Part shown: positions 1-5,281 of the stretch, in pieces | Position numbering within the stretch: position 1 is the stretch's first letter | Layout: every line of letters begins with the position of its first letter | Source of the DNA: JBAWVR01 sp037147155 | GTDB lineage: Bacteria > Patescibacteriota > Minisyncoccia > Phycocordibacterales > GWA1-40-21 | NCBI GenBank assembly: GCA_037147155.1 | Contig: JBAWVR010000037.1 | Location: forward strand, 1-7,580 | Direction: 5' to 3' | Length of the DNA: 7,580 nt | Notes under the pieces: model-generated | Seen by the model: only the letters and a program-made list of their open reading frames with translations | Told to the model about the DNA's origin: nothing | The model's database searches: none | Made by a program: the position numbers and the translations under genes

Positions 1-18
1 GTCAATACTCGATACTGA

Positions 19-47
19 TTTATACAGTAATGTCGTTATTAAATCAA
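19..47 (-). promoter_or_regulatory. Candidate sigma70-type promoter for a gene beyond the left edge
   Basis: On the minus strand TTGATT (42-47) is followed after exactly 17 bases by TATAAA (19-24), close to the -35/-10 consensus. It lies just after the alaS stop and points out of the window, so it would drive the next gene to the left. The -10 is flanked by a short inverted repeat (TACTG at 13-17, CAGTA at 25-29), which may be chance. No terminator for alaS is visible in the 55 bases that remain, so read-through from alaS is also possible. Confidence 0.45.
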
Positions 48-55
48 AAGTATAT

Positions 56-1864
56 TTACTCGAGTACCGCTTTTATTCTTCTCACCCCAGCCGAGACCGC
101 TTCTTCTTTCATGATCTTGAAGTGACCGAGGACTTTGGTGTTCTCGACATGTGGACCACCACAAATCTCTTTACTGAAAGTTTCAGAATCATTGCCCACA
201 GTATAAACTTTAACTACTTCATCATACTTGTCGGTAAAGACACCAATAGCACCTTGATCTTTGGCCTCTTTCACCGACATTTGAGCCAAAGTGACAGGAT
301 ATTCTTTCTTGATAGCTTCATTTACCAAATCTTCAACTTGTTTCTTTTGTTCATCAGTCATCTTTTCTGGATGAGAAAAGTCGAAACGCATTCTCTCGGC
401 AGTAATATTTGAGCCTTTTTGATAGATATGATCACCTAGAACTTTTCGGAGAGCCGCATTAAGTAAGTGAGTAGCAGTATGATATTTGGTTTCAATCTCT
501 CCAGTTCCAGCTAGTCCTCCTTTAAACTTTTGTTCAGCTCCGGCGCGAGAAAGTTCTTGATGTTTTTTCGTCTCATCGACAAAAGCCACAGCATCGACTG
601 TAACATTTCTCTCTTGGGCCAATTCCAAAGTAAGTTCCAATGGGAAACCATAAGTTGAGAACAAAATAAAAGCATCATGACCAGAAATATTTTTGTCCGC
701 CAATTTAGAAAACTCTCTAATTCCCTTTTCCAATGTAGTTCTGAACTTAAAGTCTTCAGACATTAGTTCCTTCTTAATATCATCTACTTTGGTTTTGACT
801 TCCGGATAGGCCACAGCATACATTTTGACCACTTCCTCAGCTACATAAGCCAAAGAATCATTTGGCATGCCGAGCTTATCAATAAAGCGAATAGCACGAC
901 GCAACAAACGGCGCAAAACATAACCTTGTTCAGTGTTTGACGGCAAAATACCGTCAGCTAACATAAAGACAGCGGTCTTCACATGGTCAGCGATAATTCT
1001 TTCAGCTTTTTCATCTTCAGTCTTGGCCAAGGATTTAATTTTGGTCAACAAGGGAATAAATAAGTCGGTAGCAAAGACATGAGCCTTACCATTTAACACG
1101 GCAGTAGTTCTCTCCAGTCCCATACCAGTATCCACGTTTTTATTTGCTAGTGGTTCATACTGACCGAGAGCTGTCTTATTGAACTCCATGAACACATTGT
1201 TCCAGATTTCAATAATGCGACCAGATTTTACCAAATCAGAAAACTTACCTTTGAGTGGTCCGAGCTCAGGATTTACATCATAAAAAATTTCTGTATCACC
1301 ACCACATGGGCCAGTCGCTCCAGCAATCCAAAAGTTATCATCAACACCAAGTGGAATAATACGAACACCTTCTTTCAAGATTTCGTCTGCACCACACACA
1401 TCACAAGAAATATTATTGCGTGAAAATACATCGGTCCATACAGCGATGGCTTCTTCGTCACGCGGAATACCATTCTCACCTTTAAACACAGTGACATATA
1501 ACCTCTTAGGATCTAAAGCAAAGCCTTCATCTGTGCTGGTCAAAAGTTCATAGCTCCAATTAATGGATTCCTTTTTAAAATAATCGCCAAGTGACCAATT
1601 ACCAAGCATTTCAAAGAAAGATAAGTGGCGATTGTCACCCACATCATCAATATCACCAGTACGAACACACTTCTGAGCATCAGCTAAACGAGTACCACGC
1701 GGATGTTTGGCACCCAAAAGATACGGCACTAATGGTTGCATGCCAGCCGTAGTAAACAGTGACGAAGCGTCGTTCTCAGGAATTAGTGATGCTGATGGTA
1801 AAATCGCATGTCCCCTCTTTTCAAAAAACTTTAAAAACTTCTGGCGGATTTCTGATGAATTCAT
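56..1864 (-). CDS. alaS: Alanyl-tRNA synthetase, short form without the C-Ala domain
   Basis: Class II synthetase that activates alanine, charges tRNA-Ala in the cytoplasm and clears mischarged Ser/Gly. The N-terminus (EIRQKFLKFFEKRGH, residues 5-19) matches the normal AlaRS start, supporting ATG at 1864. Catalytic-core signatures are RHLSFFEMLGN (79-89), TGPCGGDTEIFYD (184-196) and DTGMGLER (245-252); the tRNA-recognition part includes GYVLRRLLRR (314-323) and TYGFP (404-408). The editing domain is complete, with the zinc ligand pattern HTATH (H462, H466) and CGGPH (C568, H572). The protein ends at residue 602, just after the editing domain, whereas E. coli AlaRS has 876 residues: the DHHA1/C-Ala region is absent. 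The stop is clean and no remnant is seen in the 55 bases after it. An insert with CDVC (154-157) precedes the TGPCGG motif. No Shine-Dalgarno site precedes the start. It lies 84 bases after the DAHP synthase stop, behind a terminator, so it probably has its own promoter. Confidence 0.96.
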   Translation of the reverse strand: MNSSEIRQKFLKFFEKRGHAILPSASLIPENDASSLFTTAGMQPLVPYLLGAKHPRGTRLADAQKCVRTGDIDDVGDNRHLSFFEMLGNWSLGDYFKKESINWSYELLTSTDEGFALDPKRLYVTVFKGENGIPRDEEAIAVWTDVFSRNNISCDVCGADEILKEGVRIIPLGVDDNFWIAGATGPCGGDTEIFYDVNPELGPLKGKFSDLVKSGRIIEIWNNVFMEFNKTALGQYEPLANKNVDTGMGLERTTAVLNGKAHVFATDLFIPLLTKIKSLAKTEDEKAERIIADHVKTAVFMLADGILPSNTEQGYVLRRLLRRAIRFIDKLGMPNDSLAYVAEEVVKMYAVAYPEVKTKVDDIKKELMSEDFKFRTTLEKGIREFSKLADKNISGHDAFILFSTYGFPLELTLELAQERNVTVDAVAFVDETKKHQELSRAGAEQKFKGGLAGTGEIETKYHTATHLLNAALRKVLGDHIYQKGSNITAERMRFDFSHPEKMTDEQKKQVEDLVNEAIKKEYPVTLAQMSVKEAKDQGAIGVFTDKYDEVVKVYTVGNDSETFSKEICGGPHVENTKVLGHFKIMKEEAVSAGVRRIKAVLE

Positions 1865-1873
1865 ATTAGACTC

Positions 1874-1879
1874 AATATA
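1874..1879 (-). promoter_or_regulatory. Candidate -10 element for alaS
   Basis: TATATT on the minus strand lies between the upstream terminator and the alaS ATG. A start seven bases after it would be near 1867, giving a 5' UTR of about three bases. The -35 region overlaps the terminator T-tract and matches the consensus poorly, so the call rests on position and the -10 alone. Confidence 0.35.
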
Positions 1880-1890
1880 ACATATTCTGT

Positions 1891-1931
1891 AAAAAAATTA
1901 AGCCCGGTCGCACTTTTCAGTACGCCGGGCT
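1891..1931 (-). terminator. Rho-independent terminator of the DAHP synthase gene
   Basis: On the minus strand AGCCCGG (1925-1931) pairs with CCGGGCT (1901-1907). Inside, CGTACT pairs with AGTGCG (one G-U pair) across a GAAA tetraloop, giving a 13-bp stem with one bulged A. TAATTTTTTT follows directly. It starts 18 bases after the DAHP synthase stop and separates that gene from alaS. Confidence 0.92.
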
Positions 1932-1948
1932 AATAATTAGCCTTTTCT

Positions 1949-3004
1949 CTAGGCAGCTTCTTTACACTCAACGATAAAACGATCGAGTGCCACTTCTGTT
2001 TCTTTCCAAGATAAACAACCATCCGTAACCGACTGATTTGGTTTCAAACTAGTCGGTCCTTCTGGTGTGCCCAACTTGGAACTGTCTTGTTTATCAGCTT
2101 CAAGATAAGACTCTACCATGATGCCGACAAGGTATTGATTGTGGACTAGGGCCAACTCGGCCAAGACATCTTTCTGCTTCTCATACTGCTTGTTACAGTT
2201 ACCATGTGAAGTATCGACGATAAATCTTGGATTCAAGTTGGCTTTTTTCATGGCCGAGACAACTCCTTCCTGATTGATAATGTCATAGTTTGGACCACTA
2301 GAATTTCCTCTCAAAATCATATGAGAGTATTGATTACCAGAGGTTTCCACAATAGACATAACCCCATCATCATTTGGGTTAGAAAAAACACTTGGATGTC
2401 TAGCAAAGTCGATGGCATGAATAGCATTAGACAAATTAGTCGAGTCGTTGGGATTTTTGATTCCAACTGGCATGGACAAACCAGAAGTCATCTCTCTAAT
2501 GTCAGGTGAATTACCCGTACGTGCTCCAACCCAAGCATAAACTACAATGTCACTTATGACATGGAAGTTATTGGGACTCAGAGCTTCTGTGGCAATACCT
2601 AGACCTAGAGTTGCGATATCCACCATGAGTTTGCGCGACATACGTAGACCAAGAGCCAGATCATGACTACCATCAAGCTTGGGATCATTAAATAATCCTC
2701 TCCAATCTTTCTTTGTTCTTGGTTTATCACAGCAGACACGCATGAGAACGATCACTTCGGGATGACGACTAGCCCAATCCGCCAAAAGCTTGGCATACTC
2801 CAAGGCTTCTTTGACGTTGTGGATTGAACACGGACCGATAATCAAAATCTTTCGAATATCTTTACCATCTAGAACATCTTCAACTTCCCTTCTCTGGCGT
2901 AAAATTTGTTCCTTGAGAGATTCACTCAAAGGAATTTCTTTTTTAAGCTGATTGAAGGTTGGCAGTGGGCTGCCGAATTTGACGCGGGTGTTTGACATGC
3001 ACAT
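1949..3004 (-). CDS. aroG: Class I 3-deoxy-7-phosphoheptulonate (DAHP) synthase, AroF/G/H type
   Basis: Condenses phosphoenolpyruvate and erythrose 4-phosphate to DAHP, the first step of the shikimate pathway to Phe, Tyr and Trp. The 351 residues match the E. coli paralogues (about 350) end to end. Signatures are IGPCSIH (56-62), MRV..DKPRT (88-97), GARTGNS (160-166), SGLSMPVGIKN (174-184), ILRG (230-233), DTSHGN (264-269) and MVESYLEAD (296-304). The four metal ligands known from E. coli AroG appear kept as C59, H267, E298 and D328. The feedback amino acid cannot be read from sequence, so aroG means the family, not the Phe-sensitive isozyme. ATG at 3004 has AGGTGG six bases upstream and is preferred to a second ATG at 2998. 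It stands alone: no other shikimate gene is in the window, and terminators flank it on both sides. Its leader carries an aromatic-codon attenuator, so expression is probably set by aromatic amino acid supply. Confidence 0.95.
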   Translation of the reverse strand: MCMSNTRVKFGSPLPTFNQLKKEIPLSESLKEQILRQRREVEDVLDGKDIRKILIIGPCSIHNVKEALEYAKLLADWASRHPEVIVLMRVCCDKPRTKKDWRGLFNDPKLDGSHDLALGLRMSRKLMVDIATLGLGIATEALSPNNFHVISDIVVYAWVGARTGNSPDIREMTSGLSMPVGIKNPNDSTNLSNAIHAIDFARHPSVFSNPNDDGVMSIVETSGNQYSHMILRGNSSGPNYDIINQEGVVSAMKKANLNPRFIVDTSHGNCNKQYEKQKDVLAELALVHNQYLVGIMVESYLEADKQDSSKLGTPEGPTSLKPNQSVTDGCLSWKETEVALDRFIVECKEAA

Positions 3005-3010
3005 AGATTA

Positions 3011-3016
3011 CCACCT
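3011..3016 (-). promoter_or_regulatory. Shine-Dalgarno site of the DAHP synthase gene
   Basis: AGGTGG, within AAGAAAGGTGG on the minus strand, lies six bases before the ATG at 3004. This spacing fits the first ATG; the second ATG at 2998 would be 12 bases away. It is the only convincing Shine-Dalgarno site in the window. Confidence 0.75.
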
Positions 3017-3028
3017 TTCTTGAGTTTG

Positions 3029-3115
3029 GTTAATATGAAAGAACAATTTTTACATCAAACGAAAACGAGCTCCCGATTTGAGAGCTCGTGTTTATGATTG
3101 TTCTAGTATATTAAC
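3029..3115 (-). repeat. Interrupted inverted repeat enclosing the attenuator terminator
   Basis: On the minus strand GTTAATAT-ACT-AGAACAAT (3097-3115) is complementary to ATTGTTCT-TTC-ATATTAAC (3029-3047): two 8-bp stems with a 3x3 internal loop. The arms enclose the terminator hairpin at 3065-3089, and the first arm overlaps the leader ORF stop codon. A direct copy of the first arm (16 of 18 bases) lies at 3193-3210. In RNA the arms can pair only in read-through transcripts; in DNA they could be protein-binding sites. The function is unknown. Confidence 0.6.
3053..3089 (-). terminator. Attenuator: intrinsic terminator in the DAHP synthase leader
   Basis: On the minus strand ACGAGCTC (3082-3089) pairs with GAGCTCGT (3065-3072) around a 9-base loop. 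Upstream A residues can add pairs to the T-run, with one bulge. The T-rich tail TTTTCGTTT follows. It lies about 50 bases before the DAHP synthase start, so termination here would prevent the gene being transcribed. The T-run is broken by CG, so termination may be incomplete, as suits a regulated site. Confidence 0.8.
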
Positions 3116-3151
3116 GACAATCAGAAAAACCAACTCTCAAATCGGAGCTCC
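3067..3151 (-). promoter_or_regulatory. Antiterminator pairing in the DAHP synthase leader
   Basis: On the minus strand GAGCTCCGATTTGAGAG (3134-3150) can pair with CTCTCAAATCGGGAGCTC (3067-3084): 17 bp with a single bulged G. The downstream partner is the inner part of the terminator's first arm, its whole loop and most of its second arm, so the two structures exclude each other. The upstream partner begins at the Trp codon of the leader ORF, right after its run of aromatic codons, so a ribosome stalled on the early Phe codons would leave it free. The pairing is seen in the sequence; the mechanism is inferred from known ribosome-mediated attenuators such as E. coli trp and pheA. Confidence 0.8.
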
Positions 3152-3194
3152 AATAAAAGCCGAAGAAATTGTTTTTCTGAATGTTGTTTAACAT
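3111..3194 (-). CDS. 27-residue leader peptide with Phe-Phe-Gly-Phe-Tyr-Trp, regulating the DAHP synthase gene
   Basis: A short ORF from ATG (3192-3194) to TAA (3111-3113). Codons 10-15 (3150-3167) are TTC TTC GGC TTT TAT TGG, Phe-Phe-Gly-Phe-Tyr-Trp, with another Phe at codon 23: six aromatic residues in 27, five of them in six adjacent codons. It ends 106 bases before the DAHP synthase start and overlaps the antiterminator arm at codons 15-20. The product is probably not functional itself; its translation would sense charged tRNA-Phe, tRNA-Tyr and tRNA-Trp. There is no Shine-Dalgarno site. TATGTT lies exactly six bases before the ATG, so the transcript may start on the ATG. An inverted repeat AATGTT-AAAC-AACATT (3180-3195) covers the start codon. 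It is too short for coding statistics; the case rests on codon content, position and the mutually exclusive RNA structures. Confidence 0.8.
   Translation of the reverse strand: MLNNIQKNNFFGFYWSSDLRVGFSDCR
3121..3180 (-). repeat. Perfect 10-bp inverted repeat around the aromatic codons
   Basis: On the minus strand TCAGAAAAAC (3171-3180) is exactly complementary to GTTTTTCTGA (3121-3130), with 40 bases between that hold the aromatic codons and the antiterminator arm. The first arm is leader codons 5-8, so a ribosome at the Phe codons would cover it. It may be the 1:2-type structure that keeps the antiterminator arm away from the terminator, but the long loop makes this uncertain. Confidence 0.6.
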
Positions 3195-3200
3195 TGTTCT

Positions 3201-3231
3201 AACATATTAGCATAAAAGAAAAAAGGTGCAA
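3201..3231 (-). promoter_or_regulatory. Candidate promoter of the leader and DAHP synthase gene
   Basis: TATGTT (3201-3206, minus) ends six bases before the leader ATG at 3194, which would put the transcription start on the ATG. An overlapping TAATAT (3204-3209) is an alternative -10. The -35 is weak: TTGCAC (3226-3231), inside the upstream terminator stem, is 19 bases from TATGTT or 16 from TAATAT. A promoter is needed here because a strong terminator lies immediately upstream. Confidence 0.45.
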
Positions 3232-3247
3232 TATTTGCACCTTTTTT
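3219..3247 (-). terminator. Rho-independent terminator after the ATP-cone nuclease gene
   Basis: A perfect 13-bp stem, AAAAAAGGTGCAA and TTGCACCTTTTTT, with a 3-base loop, starting 10 bases after the ATP-cone gene stop. The A and T tracts make it work on either strand, but only minus-strand genes flank it. It ends the transcript of the upstream genes and isolates the DAHP synthase leader. Confidence 0.9.
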
Positions 3248-3257
3248 AAAAATTGGA

Positions 3258-4124
3258 CTATACCACGTTTTGAGCCTCTTTTACTTCATCCATTATCTTA
3301 TCAATGCGAGATTTATTGACTCCGGCGTGAAGCAACATTTCAGCGTCTTTGATTTGGCGACACAGAACAATACCTCGAGCAATCAAATTCTGTTTTTCCA
3401 TATTGGAAATAGTGGTAAGAATTGTGATTGGTACCGCATTAGCCATTTCAATCATATTGTGTAAATTCGCGATAGGTGGAAAGTTCCAACCAACCATCTT
3501 AAGGTTTTGACACATGCCATATTCAATAGCCGCTTGAGTAAATTTGGTATTTGTCACAAGCCAGCCATCCGTTAGCTTTCTACCTTTACCACCATAATTA
3601 TCAAAAGTCATTTTACCAAGATCCTCAAAACGAGCCTTTACATACAAAGCTACTTTCAAATCAGATTTCATACCCAAGTCATTGTGGAACTTGGCCTCTA
3701 CCATAATCAATTCCTTTTCATTCCAAGCCACAACATCCACTTCATGATCAACACAGTAGCCTCTCACAATTTGATTGGTCACAGCTTCGTAACCTTGAGT
3801 TTTAAATATTTCTGCCACAAATTTTTCAAAAGTAAAACCAGTTGGACCAAGCTCAGATACAGCACGACGCAAAGAATAACGAAAAGCCGTTTTTACTTTC
3901 TTCTCTTTATTCAAAAGAGTGAAGGCCATGCGATAGATCTCCCCAGTTGGCATACCATCTTTCAAACGACGAATCACTCCGTCTACCACAGTTTCCACAG
4001 CCTCTCGATTTGCTCCTGAACGAGTTAGTGATTGCTCAAGTTTCTCTGGACGAAAAAGTTCTTTCTCGCCATTAGCTTTTACAATAAACACTTCGCTCGG
4101 ATTTTTCTTTGTATTAAAAAACAT
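3258..4124 (-). CDS. ATP-cone domain fused to an Mrr-like PD-(D/E)xK nuclease domain
   Basis: Residues about 12-95 (FIVKANGEKELFRPEKLEQS onward) fit the ATP-cone fold, the nucleotide-sensing module of ribonucleotide reductases and NrdR. Residues about 96-210 fit an Mrr-type restriction endonuclease domain: E100 in GFTFEKFVAEIF, then HEVDVV with D130, then MVEAK with E143 and K145, the D-(N)n-ExK catalytic pattern. The rest (about 240-285) looks helical, with no motif I recognise. A nuclease gated by ATP or dATP binding is a reasonable reading; target and role are unknown. No methyltransferase or specificity subunit is nearby, so it is not an evident restriction-modification pair. The ATG at 4124 is 18 bases after the mnmA stop, with TATAAT six bases upstream and no Shine-Dalgarno site. 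It may be co-transcribed with mnmA as well as have its own start. A terminator follows. Confidence 0.85.
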   Translation of the reverse strand: MFFNTKKNPSEVFIVKANGEKELFRPEKLEQSLTRSGANREAVETVVDGVIRRLKDGMPTGEIYRMAFTLLNKEKKVKTAFRYSLRRAVSELGPTGFTFEKFVAEIFKTQGYEAVTNQIVRGYCVDHEVDVVAWNEKELIMVEAKFHNDLGMKSDLKVALYVKARFEDLGKMTFDNYGGKGRKLTDGWLVTNTKFTQAAIEYGMCQNLKMVGWNFPPIANLHNMIEMANAVPITILTTISNMEKQNLIARGIVLCRQIKDAEMLLHAGVNKSRIDKIMDEVKEAQNVV

Positions 4125-4130
4125 GAAGTA

Positions 4131-4136
4131 ATTATA
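4131..4136 (-). promoter_or_regulatory. Candidate -10 element for the ATP-cone nuclease gene
   Basis: A perfect TATAAT on the minus strand in the 18-base mnmA/ATP-cone gap. It is followed by six bases (TACTTC) and the ATG, so transcription would start on the ATG and make a leaderless mRNA. No good -35 is seen; GTGGAA at 17 bases is a weak match inside the end of mnmA. Confidence 0.5.
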
Positions 4137-4142
4137 ACCTAT

Positions 4143-5246
4143 TTAGGCAATAATTCCACCACCCAAGCACTCTTCACCATCATAGATTACTATTGATTGA
4201 CCAGAATCAGCGGTTTGTGGTTCCACAAAAACCACTGTCCAAGCTGTGCTATTATTCTCCAAACGACACTTTTGCAGTGGTTGGCGATAACGAACACGCG
4301 CCAAATAGTTTTTGTCTGTTTTCCAATTCTGAATTTGATTGATATCTTTTAGCGAAACTTTAAGGCTTGGAGCCACAACACTTTCTGCTGTTTCTTTATT
4401 AGAAATAGTAATAGTATTTTTTTGAAAATCCTTGGCGGACACATACATTTTCTCGGTATTGACACCCTTGGCTGACAAACTAAAACCATGGCGTTGACCC
4501 AAAGTATAGAGACAGGCACCGTCATGAGTACCTATGACTTCCCCGACATCATTTAACACACTTCCCTCCTTGGTCTCAATAAAATTTTTGAGAAAATCGC
4601 GAATATTAATTTTACCAATAAAACACACTCCCTGACTATCTTTTTTCTCAGCGTTTGGTAAGTTGAATTTTTTTGCCAATTTTCTGACTTGTGGTTTTTC
4701 TATGTCACCAACTGGGAAAATAACCTTTTGCCATTTTACTTGATCTACTGCCCACAAGAAATATGTTTGGTCTTTATTGTGATCACTGCCGGCAAATAAA
4801 TGGGCTACTCCGTCTGCATCTTTTTCTAAACGAGCGTAGTGTCCAGTTGCCACAAAATCCGCACAATTCTCTATCGCCCAATCATAAAAACCACCAAATT
4901 TAATAAAGCGATTGCACATCACATCTGGATTTGGCACGCGACCTATCTGATATTCAGCAATCATATAATCCACCACTTCTTGTTTGTATTCTTTTTCCAA
5001 ATCTAGAGTTTTAAATGGAATGCCAAGTTTGGCACAGACTCGCATAGCATCCAATCTATCTTCACGCCATGTACATTCAAAAAAATCTGGTTGCCACACC
5101 TTAATAAAAACTCCGACGACATCATAACCCTGTTCTAGTAATAATGCGGCTGAAACAGACGAATCCACTCCGCCGGACATGCCAACAAAAACCAAGTTCT
5201 TCTTGGTTTTTTGGTGATTACTAGATTTTACTGTTTCTCTTTTCAC
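4143..5246 (-). CDS. mnmA: tRNA-specific 2-thiouridylase MnmA
   Basis: Adenylates and then thiolates the wobble uridine 34 of tRNA-Lys, -Glu and -Gln, taking sulfur from a persulfide relay. The PP-loop SGGVDSS is at 24-30. The catalytic cysteine pair is C111 in PNPDVMCNRFIKF and C208 in GVCFIG. ATGHYAR (133-139), KDQTYFLW (158-165) and YTLGQRHG (247-254) are further family signatures. The length of 367 residues equals the usual size (E. coli 368), with the C-terminal beta-barrel region complete. The start is GTG at 5246 and adds a basic, poorly conserved tail of about 16 residues before NLVFVGMSGG; a later start such as the TTG codon at residue 18 cannot be excluded. It begins 26 bases after mltG ends, with a promoter-like sequence placing the transcript start on this GTG. 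No Shine-Dalgarno site is seen. Confidence 0.96.
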   Translation of the reverse strand: MKRETVKSSNHQKTKKNLVFVGMSGGVDSSVSAALLLEQGYDVVGVFIKVWQPDFFECTWREDRLDAMRVCAKLGIPFKTLDLEKEYKQEVVDYMIAEYQIGRVPNPDVMCNRFIKFGGFYDWAIENCADFVATGHYARLEKDADGVAHLFAGSDHNKDQTYFLWAVDQVKWQKVIFPVGDIEKPQVRKLAKKFNLPNAEKKDSQGVCFIGKINIRDFLKNFIETKEGSVLNDVGEVIGTHDGACLYTLGQRHGFSLSAKGVNTEKMYVSAKDFQKNTITISNKETAESVVAPSLKVSLKDINQIQNWKTDKNYLARVRYRQPLQKCRLENNSTAWTVVFVEPQTADSGQSIVIYDGEECLGGGIIA

Positions 5247-5252
5247 AATATA

Positions 5253-5281
5253 GGTATAACAGAAAAAAACTATTATTTCAA
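5253..5281 (-). promoter_or_regulatory. Candidate promoter for mnmA overlapping the end of mltG
   Basis: On the minus strand TTGAAA (5276-5281) and TATACC (5253-5258) are 17 bases apart. The next six bases (TATATT) are followed by the mnmA GTG, so the expected transcript start is the G of the start codon. The -35 is five of six to consensus and the -10 four of six. The -35 lies in the last codons of mltG. Confidence 0.5.

Noticed and set aside
122..412. Open frames on the plus strand (122-412, 2321-2509, 3270-3464, 3684-4019, 5550-5768, 6584-6778) and extra minus-strand frames (6175-6396, 7030-7275).
   Set aside because: All lie inside well-supported genes in another frame, show no recognisable domain and have compositions typical of antisense or shifted reading.
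1865..1893. TTTACA, 17 bases, TCTAAT as a better-scoring alaS promoter.
   Set aside because: It would start transcription inside alaS codons 2-3, and the next in-frame Met is residue 42, well inside the conserved catalytic domain.
3006..3018. GGTGGTA before the DAHP synthase start resembles part of the T-box motif (GGGTGGTACCGCG).
   Set aside because: It lies downstream of the terminator and at the ribosome binding site, whereas a T-box motif is in the antiterminator upstream of, or overlapping, the terminator. The rest of the motif and the specifier stem are missing.
3098..3133. A second promoter in the leader: TTGGTT, 17 bases, TATACT on the minus strand.
   Set aside because: It would start transcripts after the leader ORF but before the terminator, so RNA would mostly end at once. 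The same bases are explained by the leader stop region and the inverted repeat. Kept only as an alternative within the repeat finding.
3005..3257. CRISPR array or mobile-element end in the repeat-rich gap.
   Set aside because: The repeats are few, unequally spaced and partly inverted. There are no uniform spacers, transposase or target duplication, and the leader/attenuator structure explains most of them.
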